From G963556115 sp963677015 (lineage in GTDB: Bacteria > Planctomycetota > SZUA-567): DNA of 64,000 bases. Positions within the stretch are counted from its first letter, which is position 1; each line of letters starts with the position of its first letter. The notes beneath the pieces were generated by a model. It was not told where the DNA came from. It ran no database searches and saw only the letters and a list, made by a program, of their open reading frames with translations. Shown here one piece after another: positions 9,596-18,338 of the stretch. Location: positions 3,534,001 to 3,598,000 of the forward strand of contig OY781533.1 of the NCBI GenBank assembly GCA_963677015.1, written 5' to 3'. Made by a program: the position numbers and the translations under genes.

Positions 9596-10384
9596 ATGAA
9601 AACTCAATTCGACAATAAAGTGATATGGATACTCGGAGCTTCTTCCGGCATCGGCTACTCCCTGTCCAGTCAATTCTCAGACTTAGGAGCACACATTATT
9701 GTCACAGCCAGAAATCAGGAGAAACTGCAAAACCTTGCCGCAGAGCACAAGCAAATAACCCCGCTCCCTGCCGATTTAAGTATCACTGACAAAATTCCCG
9801 AACTTGTCAGCACCGCACTTGCGTTACATGGACATATAGATATCGCAATCTTCTCTGCCGGAATCTCACAGAGAACACTCGCAGAAGACACACCGCTGGA
9901 AAATACCAGAAAAATCATGGAAACCAATTTTTTCAGTGCAGCGGCCATAGCCAAGGAGCTGCTCCCACATTTAAAGAATAATGGTGGGGGAAGATTTGTT
10001 ATAATCAGCAGTATGATGGGAAGATTCGGAGCACGACAGCGCAGCTCATATGCTGCCAGTAAACATGCACTTCACGGTTATTTTGAATCCCTCAGAGCTG
10101 AAGAATGGAAGAATAATATCCGGGTAACCATAGCTATAATTGGTTATGTAAATACCGGATTTTCCCAACAGGCTCTGAACGCTGATGGAAGCAGTTACGG
10201 AAAAATTGATCAAGGACAGCAGAAAGGCATGCCCCCTGCAGACTGCGCCCGTAAAATAATTTCCGGCATTATAAATAATAAAGAAGAAATACTCATCGGC
10301 GGAGCTGAGAAATATGCAACCTTCCTGAAACGCTTCGCTCCAACACTGCTCTCAAAAATTCTGCGAAACCGGAATATTAACTGA
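9596..10384 (+). CDS. Short-chain dehydrogenase/reductase
   Basis: A 262-residue classical SDR. The dinucleotide motif is GASSGIG near residue 14-20, the structural NAG region is replaced by IFSAGIS, the catalytic Ser is in IISSMMG, and the active-site YxxxK reads YAASK. The C-terminal half resembles the DltE/YqjQ-like subgroup that acts on lipid or keto groups, but the substrate is not predictable. It is the last gene of the tadA unit and is followed by the end of lpxA on the opposite strand, 32 bases away. Confidence 0.88.
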   Translation: MKTQFDNKVIWILGASSGIGYSLSSQFSDLGAHIIVTARNQEKLQNLAAEHKQITPLPADLSITDKIPELVSTALALHGHIDIAIFSAGISQRTLAEDTPLENTRKIMETNFFSAAAIAKELLPHLKNNGGGRFVIISSMMGRFGARQRSSYAASKHALHGYFESLRAEEWKNNIRVTIAIIGYVNTGFSQQALNADGSSYGKIDQGQQKGMPPADCARKIISGIINNKEEILIGGAEKYATFLKRFAPTLLSKILRNRNIN

Positions 10385-10416
10385 GCCGGCACTTAGCAGT
10401 ACCGGCTCATAAAAAA

Positions 10417-11214
10417 CTACTCAAGGTTTCCACTTCGGCTGCCTTTGGTTTCGAGCATCAACTTCGCGCTCTTTAACATCTTGGAGACAAACTCTTCTTC
10501 ACTCCAGGATTGCCCCTCCAGTTGCTTTACAGCCTCTTCAAGAGTCAGAGTACTCTTGCATAGCAGCTTAAAAACCTGTTTAATATGCTTGAAGGCATCA
10601 CCTTCATAACCGGCACGTTTCAAGCCAACCATATTGAGAGTCCGCGCTTTTGCAGTATTACCTTCATAGATAACCCCCGGCAGACAATCATAACGGACAA
10701 TAGAATTCGGAGCCAGAAAACACCGCTCACCAAAATTAACAAATTGATGCGCCAGAACATTCCCTGAGAAAATAACATTATTATGAACATGACAATGACC
10801 GGAAATCTGTGCCATATTGGTAAAGATACAGTTGTTCTCAACTATACAGTCATGAGCCAGATGAGTATAAGCCATAAAGAGATTATCATCACCTACAACT
10901 GTCACCTGATTCTGTTTCATCGTACCACGATTAATAGTAACATATTCTCTAATAACATTATTATTACCGATAACCACCCTTGTAGGTTCACCTTTATAAC
11001 CATGATCCTGTGGTGCTCCGCCAATAACAGCCATAGGGGAAATCAGATTTCCCTCACCCAGTTCGGAATAATTTAAAACCTGTGAATGCGCCATCATCTC
11101 AGTACCGGCACCGATTTTAGCCTCTTTACCAACAATACAGTAAGGTCCTATGATTGCTGAATCTGCAATTTCAGCGGTTGAATCAATAATTGCAGTATGA
11201 TGAATATTACTCAT
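10417..11214 (-). CDS. lpxA: UDP-N-acetylglucosamine acyltransferase LpxA
   Basis: A 265-residue left-handed beta-helix acyltransferase that adds the first 3-hydroxyacyl chain from ACP to UDP-GlcNAc, the first step of lipid A synthesis. Imperfect hexapeptide repeats fill residues 1-190. The catalytic-base region reads THLAHDCIV, with the histidine in the usual place. The substrate-binding segment VIGGAPQDHGYKGEPT is typical. A helical C-terminal domain follows. It is the last gene of the lpxD-lpxC/fabZ-lpxA operon, 18 bases after lpxC/fabZ, with AGGAG before its ATG. Confidence 0.97.
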   Translation of the reverse strand: MSNIHHTAIIDSTAEIADSAIIGPYCIVGKEAKIGAGTEMMAHSQVLNYSELGEGNLISPMAVIGGAPQDHGYKGEPTRVVIGNNNVIREYVTINRGTMKQNQVTVVGDDNLFMAYTHLAHDCIVENNCIFTNMAQISGHCHVHNNVIFSGNVLAHQFVNFGERCFLAPNSIVRYDCLPGVIYEGNTAKARTLNMVGLKRAGYEGDAFKHIKQVFKLLCKSTLTLEEAVKQLEGQSWSEEEFVSKMLKSAKLMLETKGSRSGNLE

Positions 11215-11232
11215 GACTCTCTCCTGGCAACT

Positions 11233-12513
11233 CTATTCTGCCTGATTTCTTGGAATAAAGGCAAACTTGATTTCAGCAGAACATGCAAGCTCACCATTGA
11301 CTGTCGCTTTTCCTTCCACGACGCCAATACGACCATTATACTTTACAACCTTTACTTCTAATTGCAATTTATCTCCCGGTACTACCTGCCGGCGATATTT
11401 AACCTTATCAACACCGGTAAGTACTGCCAGCTTACCGTCTTCATCACTTGCGGACATCCCGAGTCCTCCTGCCTGCGCCAGCGCTTCAAGCTGCAGCACT
11501 CCCGGCATTATCGGTTGCCCCGGAAAATGACCATTGAAGAACTCTTCATTACTGGTAAGATTTTTATAAGCGATAATGTGCTGCGCCTCTTCCCTGTCAA
11601 CAACCCTGTCAACCAGCTGGAAAGGATAACGATGAGGCAGTTTAACCCTGATATCATTGATATTCATCAGACCTGCCGGATACTTCTCTTCAAGCAACTT
11701 AATACGCAAGTCCCGCGCAAGGTTATTATTCAGCTTATGACCACTCTTATTGGCAACTATATGTGCCCCCATACGCATACCGGTAGTGGCCAGATCACCG
11801 ATAATATCGAGTATCTTATGTGCAGCAGGTTCAGCCGCTACCCGCAGCTGGTTGTTTACAACCTTGTCACCGTCAAGCACGAGAGTATTCTGCGTATCAG
11901 CACCCTTACCAAAACCGGCTTTCTGTAATGCTTCAACTTCAGACTTCATCACAAAGGTTCGAGCCGGAGCAATCTCCTTAAGAAAAATCTCGGGAGTTAT
12001 AACCTTCTCAACCACACCGCGCGCCAGTGAACTCTCTGCGTAATCAATAATATAAGTTACCTTCAACTCCTTACCACCGGTAGGAGTCGCTGTAATACTG
12101 TAACCGCTTGCCCCTGCAGCAACTGTACCCTTAAGCTGATAAAACTCTGCTTCCTCTTCCAGCTCGACCGTACCGGTCTCAGCTATTTTTTCCGCATATA
12201 AAAGAGCAGAACCGTCTCCTCCGGGTATCTCATCCCCAGTAACATCAATTATAGCATTGTCAATCCCCATACCATAAAGCGCCGCAAGAATATGCTCAAC
12301 CGTATTGATTCTAGTCCCTTTTCGCAGCTCAATAATTGATCTGTGCTTACTGCCGTCAATAGACCAGGGGCGAACCAGACCCGTATCCTTACCAGAGACA
12401 AACATATACCCTGTTCCGGCCTCGGCAGGCTTTACAGTTACACTGCATTCGCTTCCAAGATGAAGTCCGATACCAGAAATTGTAAACTCTGTTTTAAGCG
12501 TTGTCTGCTTCAT
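11233..12513 (-). CDS. lpxC/fabZ: Bifunctional LpxC deacetylase / FabZ dehydratase
   Basis: A 426-residue natural fusion. Residues about 1-275 are LpxC, the zinc deacetylase of UDP-3-O-acyl-GlcNAc: TVEHILAALYG and AEPAAHKILDIIGDLA carry the zinc ligands and the catalytic Glu. Residues about 285-426 are FabZ, the 3-hydroxyacyl-ACP dehydratase: HRYPFQLVDRV, the active-site His in FNGHFPGQPIMPG and the Glu in LEALAQAGG. Combining them ties lipid A synthesis to the competing use of the same hydroxyacyl-ACP pool. The start overlaps the end of lpxD by 20 bases, with GGAGG inside the lpxD tail, so the two are translationally coupled. The fusion is known in Bacteroidetes and some PVC bacteria. Confidence 0.97.
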   Translation of the reverse strand: MKQTTLKTEFTISGIGLHLGSECSVTVKPAEAGTGYMFVSGKDTGLVRPWSIDGSKHRSIIELRKGTRINTVEHILAALYGMGIDNAIIDVTGDEIPGGDGSALLYAEKIAETGTVELEEEAEFYQLKGTVAAGASGYSITATPTGGKELKVTYIIDYAESSLARGVVEKVITPEIFLKEIAPARTFVMKSEVEALQKAGFGKGADTQNTLVLDGDKVVNNQLRVAAEPAAHKILDIIGDLATTGMRMGAHIVANKSGHKLNNNLARDLRIKLLEEKYPAGLMNINDIRVKLPHRYPFQLVDRVVDREEAQHIIAYKNLTSNEEFFNGHFPGQPIMPGVLQLEALAQAGGLGMSASDEDGKLAVLTGVDKVKYRRQVVPGDKLQLEVKVVKYNGRIGVVEGKATVNGELACSAEIKFAFIPRNQAE

Positions 12514-13546
12514 TGATTAATTCCTCCAGTTTCTGTTCTAGAATTTTTATCCGATCCTTTAACTTATCTATACCGCGTATATTTTTATACTCTTTATATT
12601 TTTCACGATACTCTACCGCGGGTTGACCGACCATAGTCTGACCGGCAGGGACATCCGAAGCCACCCCGGATTTTGCATAAAAACTGCAACCGTCTCCGAC
12701 CTTTATATGATCAGCAAAACCTACCTGACCGCCAACAGCAACCCCTTTGCCAATTTCAACCGACCCGCTGACACCAACATGTGCCGCAAACACGGAGAAA
12801 GCGCCAATCCGGCAGTTATGAGCAATATGAACCAGATTATCAAGCTTACAGCCGCTGCCGATAACGGTACTGGCAAAGCGCCCTCTGTCAACAGTCGAGT
12901 TCGCTCCTATTTCAACCTTATCCTCAATAATCACATTTCCAGTATGAATTATCTTCAGATGTTCACTGCCATTCCACTGAAAACCAAAGCCATCAGCCCC
13001 AATAACAGCGCCGCTATGAATGATAACCTCATTACCAATAACAACATTGTAATACACAGAGACATTGGCATAAATAATACAGTCACGCCCTATTTTAACA
13101 TTCGGGCCGATAAAAACTCCCGGATAAATCAGCGTATTCTCTCCTATTTCAGCATTATCGGCAACAACAGCGTTCGCCCCGACAGTACATCCTTGCGCAA
13201 CAGAAGCCGATTCTGCAATAACCGCACTCGCAGCAATACCTGACTGAATATGCGGCACCGCGGGGGCCATAGCATTGGCAATTCTGACAAAAGCCACCTC
13301 TGGATTTGCCACCTTAAATAGAGTACAGCCAAGATCATCAGGAGAATCTTTGCCGACAACAGCAGCCATAACAGCGGACTCTTTGAGTAATTTATAATTC
13401 TTCCGCCCTACAGCAAAGGTAATCGCATCCGGCACCACCGAATCCAGCCCCCTTGCCGCTGTAACCTTTATACTGTTATCCCCGACAACCTCAATATCTT
13501 CATCACCAATAGCTGATTTCAGCCACTCTACATTGTATTCAACCAT
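12494..13546 (-). CDS. lpxD: UDP-3-O-(3-hydroxyacyl)glucosamine N-acyltransferase LpxD
   Basis: A 350-residue trimeric acyltransferase for the third lipid A step. An N-terminal uridine-binding domain (about 1-100) is followed by hexapeptide beta-helix repeats (about 105-315). The catalytic His lies in NLVHIAHNCRIG, and the diagnostic GADGFGF is present near residue 178. A C-terminal helix (about 320-350) is rich in Lys/Glu and fits the ACP-binding helix. No clear Shine-Dalgarno site is visible before the ATG, unlike the other two genes of the operon. It is the first gene of lpxD-lpxC/fabZ-lpxA and is separated from skp by a terminator. Confidence 0.96.
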   Translation of the reverse strand: MVEYNVEWLKSAIGDEDIEVVGDNSIKVTAARGLDSVVPDAITFAVGRKNYKLLKESAVMAAVVGKDSPDDLGCTLFKVANPEVAFVRIANAMAPAVPHIQSGIAASAVIAESASVAQGCTVGANAVVADNAEIGENTLIYPGVFIGPNVKIGRDCIIYANVSVYYNVVIGNEVIIHSGAVIGADGFGFQWNGSEHLKIIHTGNVIIEDKVEIGANSTVDRGRFASTVIGSGCKLDNLVHIAHNCRIGAFSVFAAHVGVSGSVEIGKGVAVGGQVGFADHIKVGDGCSFYAKSGVASDVPAGQTMVGQPAVEYREKYKEYKNIRGIDKLKDRIKILEQKLEELINEADNA

Positions 13547-13606
13547 GTATTATACCAATCATAAAATAATCTCTATCTAAATAATATAATTCTAATAATA
13601 TACAAT

Positions 13607-13636
13607 AAAAGCGACGATTGCAAGATCGTCGCTTTT
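13607..13636 (-). terminator. Terminator between skp and lpxD
   Basis: A 12-bp perfect stem AAAAGCGACGAT/ATCGTCGCTTTT with a 6-base loop. On the minus strand it ends in a T-rich run, 30 bases past the skp stop. It separates skp from the lpx operon, which must then have its own promoter within 13547-13606. Confidence 0.85.
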
Positions 13637-13666
13637 AAAATCATTTAACTTATAAAAATCTATCGC

Positions 13667-14287
13667 TTAATTTTTCGCACGCTTTGCATTAATTGCGTTC
13701 ATGATTTTGATAACCTCATCGGTCATATCTTTTTCAGGAGATACATACTGTACCTGACGGCGAAGAATTTCACTGATAATAGCTTCAGGTGAATTTGATT
13801 TTTCCAACTTATCAGAAAGAGCGATATCAGGCGCTGTGATTACTATATCATAATTTCTGATCTTTACCAGATGCTGAATTGCTTTCTGAAAATCTGAATA
13901 AACGCCACGCCAGTAATTAGCCATTTTAGTACGAGAGAGCTTCTCAAAACGATCAGCTTTATCCTTTAGCTGAAGCTGAAGAATCTGAAGCTCAAGAACC
14001 TTCTTTTTATACTGGTAAGTATCAGGTGCAAGGAAAGCATCATTCTGCAGTTTTTCCTGCTGAGTACGGATAACTTTCTGTAAATCCTCGATCTCTTTCT
14101 CTTCCTGTCTGAAACTGGCTCTGATCTGTGTCTCCATCTGCTTAGCATAATCAGAATTTCTGAATACCTCTTCAATTCGTACAACAACTACCGAACTTGG
14201 AGCAGGTTCTTCTGCTTTTGCCTGATTAAAACCAGCATAACTGCTGATCAGTAGAGCTACAAGAAACAGCTTATAGATCAATTTCAT
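13667..14287 (-). CDS. skp: OmpH/Skp-family periplasmic chaperone
   Basis: A 206-residue secreted protein with a signal peptide (MKLIYKLFLVALLISSYAGF, cleavage near residue 25). It has the long charged helical hairpin of Skp/OmpH (about residues 45-150), with heptad-like Gln/Glu/Lys content between the two arms. Skp captures unfolded outer-membrane proteins leaving the Sec channel and keeps them soluble until BamA inserts them. It lies beside the lpx genes and near bamA, the usual neighbourhood (bamA-skp-lpxD-fabZ-lpxA in Proteobacteria). Here it has its own terminator, and bamA faces the other way. GGAGAAG is the ribosome site. Confidence 0.9.
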   Translation of the reverse strand: MKLIYKLFLVALLISSYAGFNQAKAEEPAPSSVVVVRIEEVFRNSDYAKQMETQIRASFRQEEKEIEDLQKVIRTQQEKLQNDAFLAPDTYQYKKKVLELQILQLQLKDKADRFEKLSRTKMANYWRGVYSDFQKAIQHLVKIRNYDIVITAPDIALSDKLEKSNSPEAIISEILRRQVQYVSPEKDMTDEVIKIMNAINAKRAKN

Positions 14288-14514
14288 TATTACTTCTCCC
14301 TTATCATAAATATTTAAGTTCGATTATCATCGCAAATTAATTTGAATCATAGACAATATAAGTTGTACATATTTCACAACCTGTAGTCAACTCCATAATA
14401 CAAGTATTTTCCCGACTCAGATATAATTACACCGCCCGCAACCACACCAAAGCACTTATTTAAATTATTATCCATTCATATTAAATTACAAATACAGATA
14501 AAACACGCAAAAAA

Positions 14515-15099
14515 TCAACCCCGAAGTGCCTGCCGAATAAGTTCTTCAAGACCAAGATCCACGCCGGAACTCAAAACCTTTTCAACCCGGGCAACACCTT
14601 CCTTCTCATGAATGCCCATTGCCTCCAGAGCTTTTACCGCATCTACAGCCACCGCACTCAAACCGGCAATTGCACCTCCGGCCGCAGTATCATCGGTAAG
14701 TGCAGTCTTTGCTCCTTTAAGCTCAAGAATAATTCTTTTAGCCGTTTTTTCCCCGATGCCTTTGATTTTCTTCAGGAAATTAGTATCCTGCTTCTCAATA
14801 GCAAGAATAAAATCTTTGGGCGCAGCTGAAGAAAGAATCTGAATCGCTGTTGACGCACCTATTCCGCTCAGTCCGATGAGAACCCTGAACAGCGAACGCT
14901 CATCCTCGGTTAAAAAGCCATAGATTGATATATCATCCTCCCGCACTGCCACATGAGTAAGAATTACCGTCTCCTGCCCGGGAGCGAGTTTCGCGGTAGT
15001 TGATAATGGAGCACTGAGATCCCAGCCGACAGACCCGACCTCCAGGACAATTCTTCCGGGTACAACACTGAAAACACAGCCACGCAAATGATTATACAT
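14515..15099 (-). CDS. ruvA: Holliday junction DNA helicase subunit RuvA
   Basis: A 194-residue RuvA, which binds four-way DNA junctions as a tetramer and loads the RuvB motor. The OB-fold domain spans about 1-63 (starting MYNHLRGCV). Tandem helix-hairpin-helix motifs follow: LSGIGASTAIQIL and IKGIGEKTAKRIILELK. A flexible linker rich in Ala/Gly (about 135-150) leads to the RuvB-binding three-helix domain at the C-terminus. ruvB and ruvC are not in the window. AAGGT precedes the ATG. The 227-base gap to skp downstream holds the skp promoter region and no gene. Confidence 0.96.
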   Translation of the reverse strand: MYNHLRGCVFSVVPGRIVLEVGSVGWDLSAPLSTTAKLAPGQETVILTHVAVREDDISIYGFLTEDERSLFRVLIGLSGIGASTAIQILSSAAPKDFILAIEKQDTNFLKKIKGIGEKTAKRIILELKGAKTALTDDTAAGGAIAGLSAVAVDAVKALEAMGIHEKEGVARVEKVLSSGVDLGLEELIRQALRG

Positions 15100-15405
15100 A
15101 ATTTTTTACCTTAATATTAAAATACTCAAATTTTCAACCACCCTCTAAAGTGTAGTGATTTAACGGCACCACGCAACATTTTTACACAATACAGAGCAGG
15201 TTTATCACGAATGAATTTTTCTCGTTTCCGACATAAGATCTATATCAGCATTATTGTAGAGTAACAACACTCTGTATTTTTGCATAAATAATCACGATAA
15301 AAGTTGTAGTAAATCCGTTATCTTGTCGATAAGTTTCTGGAAAAGGTTGACGCTTTTTCTCTTAAGACCCTTGATATACTACAGTTATCGAATAAAGAGG
15401 GCTTA
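15100..15405. other. Divergent spacer between ruvA and bamA
   Basis: About 300 bases without a gene. It must hold the ruvA promoter (minus strand). A TTGACG at 15347-15352 and TATACT at 15375-15380 are visible on the plus strand but are 22 bases apart, too far to be a standard sigma-70 pair. Nothing else is recognisable. Confidence 0.5.
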
Positions 15406-15433
15406 TTGCTTTTTATCAGAAATTTGCTATAAT
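15406..15433 (+). promoter_or_regulatory. Probable sigma-70 promoter of bamA
   Basis: TTGCTT (15406-15411) and TATAAT (15428-15433) are separated by 16 bases. Transcription would begin near 15440, giving a leader of about 75 bases. This places the far-upstream in-frame ATG at 15458 in the leader. Confidence 0.65.
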
Positions 15434-15489
15434 AGACAGGAGTTCAAAGTCGTATAAATGGTTATTTTAAATAAAGTTGCGAAAACGGA

Positions 15490-15507
15490 CTCCGCATTCA
15501 GGCGGAG
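15490..15507 (+). promoter_or_regulatory. Hairpin covering the bamA ribosome-binding site
   Basis: CTCCGC (15490-15495) can pair perfectly with GCGGAG (15502-15507), leaving a 6-base loop. The second arm contains the GGAG Shine-Dalgarno of bamA, 8 bases before its ATG. The stem is short and its effect on translation is an inference. Confidence 0.5.
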
Positions 15508-15514
15508 ATTTATA

Positions 15515-18148
15515 ATGAAAAAAATCTTCAATATTGGATTACTTTTACTTATTATAAATGTTACCGGCATAGGTATTCATGCAGATGATCTGGATCTTCC
15601 TGATATCCCTGGCGGTACTGATCTTGCCAGTGATGAAAGCTCTGCTGATAATGAATTTTCAAATGATTTCCTGATTCAGGATGATTCAGCCGCCGACACA
15701 CCTTCAACCAATGATGACAAATCCACTGATGATCTGGATCTTGAAAGTTTGACCGTTGAAGACGCTACTCAAGTAGTAGATGAACCCCAGGATGCAGTTG
15801 CACCGGAAGCAGGCATGCAGCCTGCGGATCCGGCAATAGCCGATGCACCTATAGTAAATGATATCATTATCCGCGGCGGTTTTGCTTCCGCATCTGAAAT
15901 TCAGGCAAAGATGGGAACACGTAAAGGTCGCCCGCTCGATAAAAAAATACTGGAAGAAGATTTCCAGCGTCTGTATAAAATGGGAAAATTTGCGGATGTA
16001 CAGATCAAAGAAGAGGTCCTTCCGGATAACAAAGTGAATATTATTGTTCTGCTCCGTGAAAAAAACCTGATACGCCGAATAACCTTCCGCGGCAATAAAG
16101 TCAAACCAAAGAAGCTGCAGAAAGAGATTGAAAGTAAGATTGACACCCGCTATGACGAAGGTCAGGCTACCCGTGATGCCAGATCTCTGGAAGAATACTA
16201 CAATGACAAATTCTATTACTTCACCAAGGTAACCCCTGAAGCAGAGCCATTCGAAGATGGAGTACGTCTGGTATTTAATATCGATGAAGGTCACAAAATC
16301 TGGATCCGGGACATTGTCTTCCGCGGTAACTACCGCTTCACTGATCAGGCGCTGCGCAAAGTAATGCAGACCAGACAATCTTCATTCTTTATTCGTGGAA
16401 AACTGACCCGTAAAAATCTTGAAGCGGATCTTGAGCGTGTAAAACTCTATTATCAGACGAACGGTTATCTTGATGTGGAAGTGACAGAACGTCCTTTCCA
16501 GGTCACCGCTGACAGCGAATATGATAACGGCTGGTTCTCTCATGATGATATGCATCTGTATATTGATATCAATGAAGGAGAACAATACCGCATTGGAGCA
16601 GTAAGTTTTGATGGTAATAAACTTGTTTCAGACGATGATCTGCGCAATGTCATCCAGACTATGCCAGGTAAAATATACAGCCCGCTGACTGCGATGGAGG
16701 ATAGTACTCATATCCGTGATATTTATGGCGCAGCACCGAATAGCCGCTATTTCACAAAAATCTTCCCTGAACGAATCCTTACCGAGCAGCCAAATGTTGT
16801 CGATGTGGTATTCCATATTCAGGAAAGTCCGCAGGTTGTTATTGAAGATGTACAGATCGTGGGTAATGATTCAACAAAAGACAGTGTTTACCGCCGTGAA
16901 CTTGAATTCTTCCCTGGAGAGATGATCGATTCCAGAAAGATTGAAGCCAGCAAAAACAATATTCTTAATCTTGATTATACCGAAGCGGATACTCTTGATA
17001 TAGCGGTAAAAGAAGGATCTTCACCTGACAGAGCAAGAGTAGTAGTGGACATGGAAGAGAAGCAGACCGGTAATGTCAGCTTTGGTGTCGGCTTCTCCTC
17101 AGATGATCCTATGTCCGGATCAGTTACACTGTCACAGCGTAACTTTGATTTCCAGGATTACCCGGAAAATCTTAAAGAACTTATTACTGGTAAAGCATTT
17201 AGAGGTGCCGGACAATATGCTTCAACCAGCCTGTCCATGGGTACTAAGAGTCGAAACTACGGTCTTGATTTCTTCAACCCCTGGATTTACAACAAACCTG
17301 TAGGCTGGGGCTTCGGTTTCTACTGGAAGACCTATGAATGGGATGATTTTACACAGGAAACTTTCGGTGGTTATACCACATTCAGTAAAAAAATCTTAAG
17401 CCCTAATCTTACCGCAAGTGCCACCTACCGGCTGGATAATGTTAGAATGTATGATTTCGATGATGACGCATCTGACGTAATCAAACAGGAGACCGGCAGC
17501 AACTGGCTGAGCAGTTTGACATTCGCTCTGACTTATGATTCACGTGACAGCATCTTCCGTCCTAGCCGCGGTATAAAAGCGGTAGAAAAATACCAGATAT
17601 ATGGAACTTTCCTCGGTGGTGATTTCTCATTCTGGAGAAATACTACAACCTTCCAGGGATTCTACCCATTCTATACCGACAAAAAAGGACGTAACTGGGT
17701 TATTACCGGCCGTACCGGTCTGATTACCGAAGGACCATACAATGATTCACGTATTCCTACTTATGAAATGCTCTACGCCGGTGGTATCGGTTCGGTTAGA
17801 GGCTGGGAATCCGGAACTCTCGGACCTCACGATGATGGCACAGCCTTAGGTGGCTACACCAGTCAGACAAACTCACTGGAAATGCTGTTCCCGGTATATG
17901 AGAAACTCATAGAAGGAAGTGCATTCTTTGATATAGGCGGTGCCTTCCCTGATACCTTCTCTATCGACACCGGCCCGGCAGGCGACTATTACAGAGGCTG
18001 TGGTTACAGAGCAAGTATCGGTCTGGGTGTACACGTGGTTACCCCGCTATCACCAATGCCTATACGAATATACTTCCCGCTCACACTTAACGACAAAGAC
18101 GGCGATGATACCGAGTTTATTCAATTCTCATTCGGTGCCACCTTCTAA
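15515..18148 (+). CDS. bamA: Outer membrane protein assembly factor BamA
   Basis: An 877-residue Omp85 protein, the core of the machine that folds beta-barrel proteins into the outer membrane. The signal peptide begins MKKIFNIGLLLLI. It is followed by an unusual acidic, low-complexity stretch (about residues 25-105, rich in Asp, Ser, Ala, Pro), then POTRA domains (about 110-500; first strand NDIIIRGG, later VSFDGNKLVSDDDL and VQIVGNDSTKDS). The 16-stranded barrel includes the VRGWESGTLGP (VRGF/Y-type) lid motif. The chain ends FSFGATF with the terminal Phe needed for assembly. The ATG at 15515 is preferred because GGCGGAG lies 8 bases upstream and a signal peptide follows; an in-frame ATG 19 codons earlier lies within the leader. 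A terminator follows. Confidence 0.96.
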   Translation: MKKIFNIGLLLLIINVTGIGIHADDLDLPDIPGGTDLASDESSADNEFSNDFLIQDDSAADTPSTNDDKSTDDLDLESLTVEDATQVVDEPQDAVAPEAGMQPADPAIADAPIVNDIIIRGGFASASEIQAKMGTRKGRPLDKKILEEDFQRLYKMGKFADVQIKEEVLPDNKVNIIVLLREKNLIRRITFRGNKVKPKKLQKEIESKIDTRYDEGQATRDARSLEEYYNDKFYYFTKVTPEAEPFEDGVRLVFNIDEGHKIWIRDIVFRGNYRFTDQALRKVMQTRQSSFFIRGKLTRKNLEADLERVKLYYQTNGYLDVEVTERPFQVTADSEYDNGWFSHDDMHLYIDINEGEQYRIGAVSFDGNKLVSDDDLRNVIQTMPGKIYSPLTAMEDSTHIRDIYGAAPNSRYFTKIFPERILTEQPNVVDVVFHIQESPQVVIEDVQIVGNDSTKDSVYRRELEFFPGEMIDSRKIEASKNNILNLDYTEADTLDIAVKEGSSPDRARVVVDMEEKQTGNVSFGVGFSSDDPMSGSVTLSQRNFDFQDYPENLKELITGKAFRGAGQYASTSLSMGTKSRNYGLDFFNPWIYNKPVGWGFGFYWKTYEWDDFTQETFGGYTTFSKKILSPNLTASATYRLDNVRMYDFDDDASDVIKQETGSNWLSSLTFALTYDSRDSIFRPSRGIKAVEKYQIYGTFLGGDFSFWRNTTTFQGFYPFYTDKKGRNWVITGRTGLITEGPYNDSRIPTYEMLYAGGIGSVRGWESGTLGPHDDGTALGGYTSQTNSLEMLFPVYEKLIEGSAFFDIGGAFPDTFSIDTGPAGDYYRGCGYRASIGLGVHVVTPLSPMPIRIYFPLTLNDKDGDDTEFIQFSFGATF

Positions 18149-18174
18149 GATAAGCGATATTTACAACAATTTCA

Positions 18175-18206
18175 CCCTGCCTGCAATAAATCAGGCAGGG
18201 TTTTTT
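18175..18206 (+). terminator. Rho-independent terminator of bamA
   Basis: A perfect 9-bp stem CCCTGCCTG/CAGGCAGGG is followed by six T residues, 26 bases after the bamA stop. Confidence 0.95.
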
Positions 18207-18235
18207 ATTTCCCATGTTGAATAAGAACTCATAAT

Positions 18236-18296
18236 TCATAGAATATATATATTCTATGATAATTAAAGCTATTAATGATCTATATAAATATAGATC
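18236..18296. promoter_or_regulatory. Two adjacent palindromes upstream of the FabK-like gene
   Basis: A perfect 24-bp palindrome (18236-18259; outer arm TCATAGAAT) and a nearly perfect 20-bp one (18277-18296; outer arm GATCTATAT, two mismatched central bases) have centres about 39 bases apart, 42-100 bases before the ATG at 18339. They look like paired operator sites, but A/T richness weakens the case. The bound factor is unknown. Confidence 0.45.
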
Positions 18297-18338
18297 CTGT
18301 TTCGCTTATATAACTATGAATAAAAAAGGTAATACAAC

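Noticed and set aside
12623..13243. 206-codon plus-strand frame opposite lpxD
   Set aside because: Shadow of hexapeptide-repeat codons (Asn/Thr/Ser-rich), no family motif, and lpxD is certain.
15347..15380. TTGACG and TATACT as a bamA promoter
   Set aside because: The 22-base spacing is outside the sigma-70 range; the TTGCTT/TATAAT pair downstream is better.
15458..15514. Upstream in-frame ATG that would extend bamA by 19 residues
   Set aside because: No ribosome site, it lies in the leader just after the predicted transcription start, and the extension would precede a normal signal peptide; GGCGGAG sits properly before ATG 15515.
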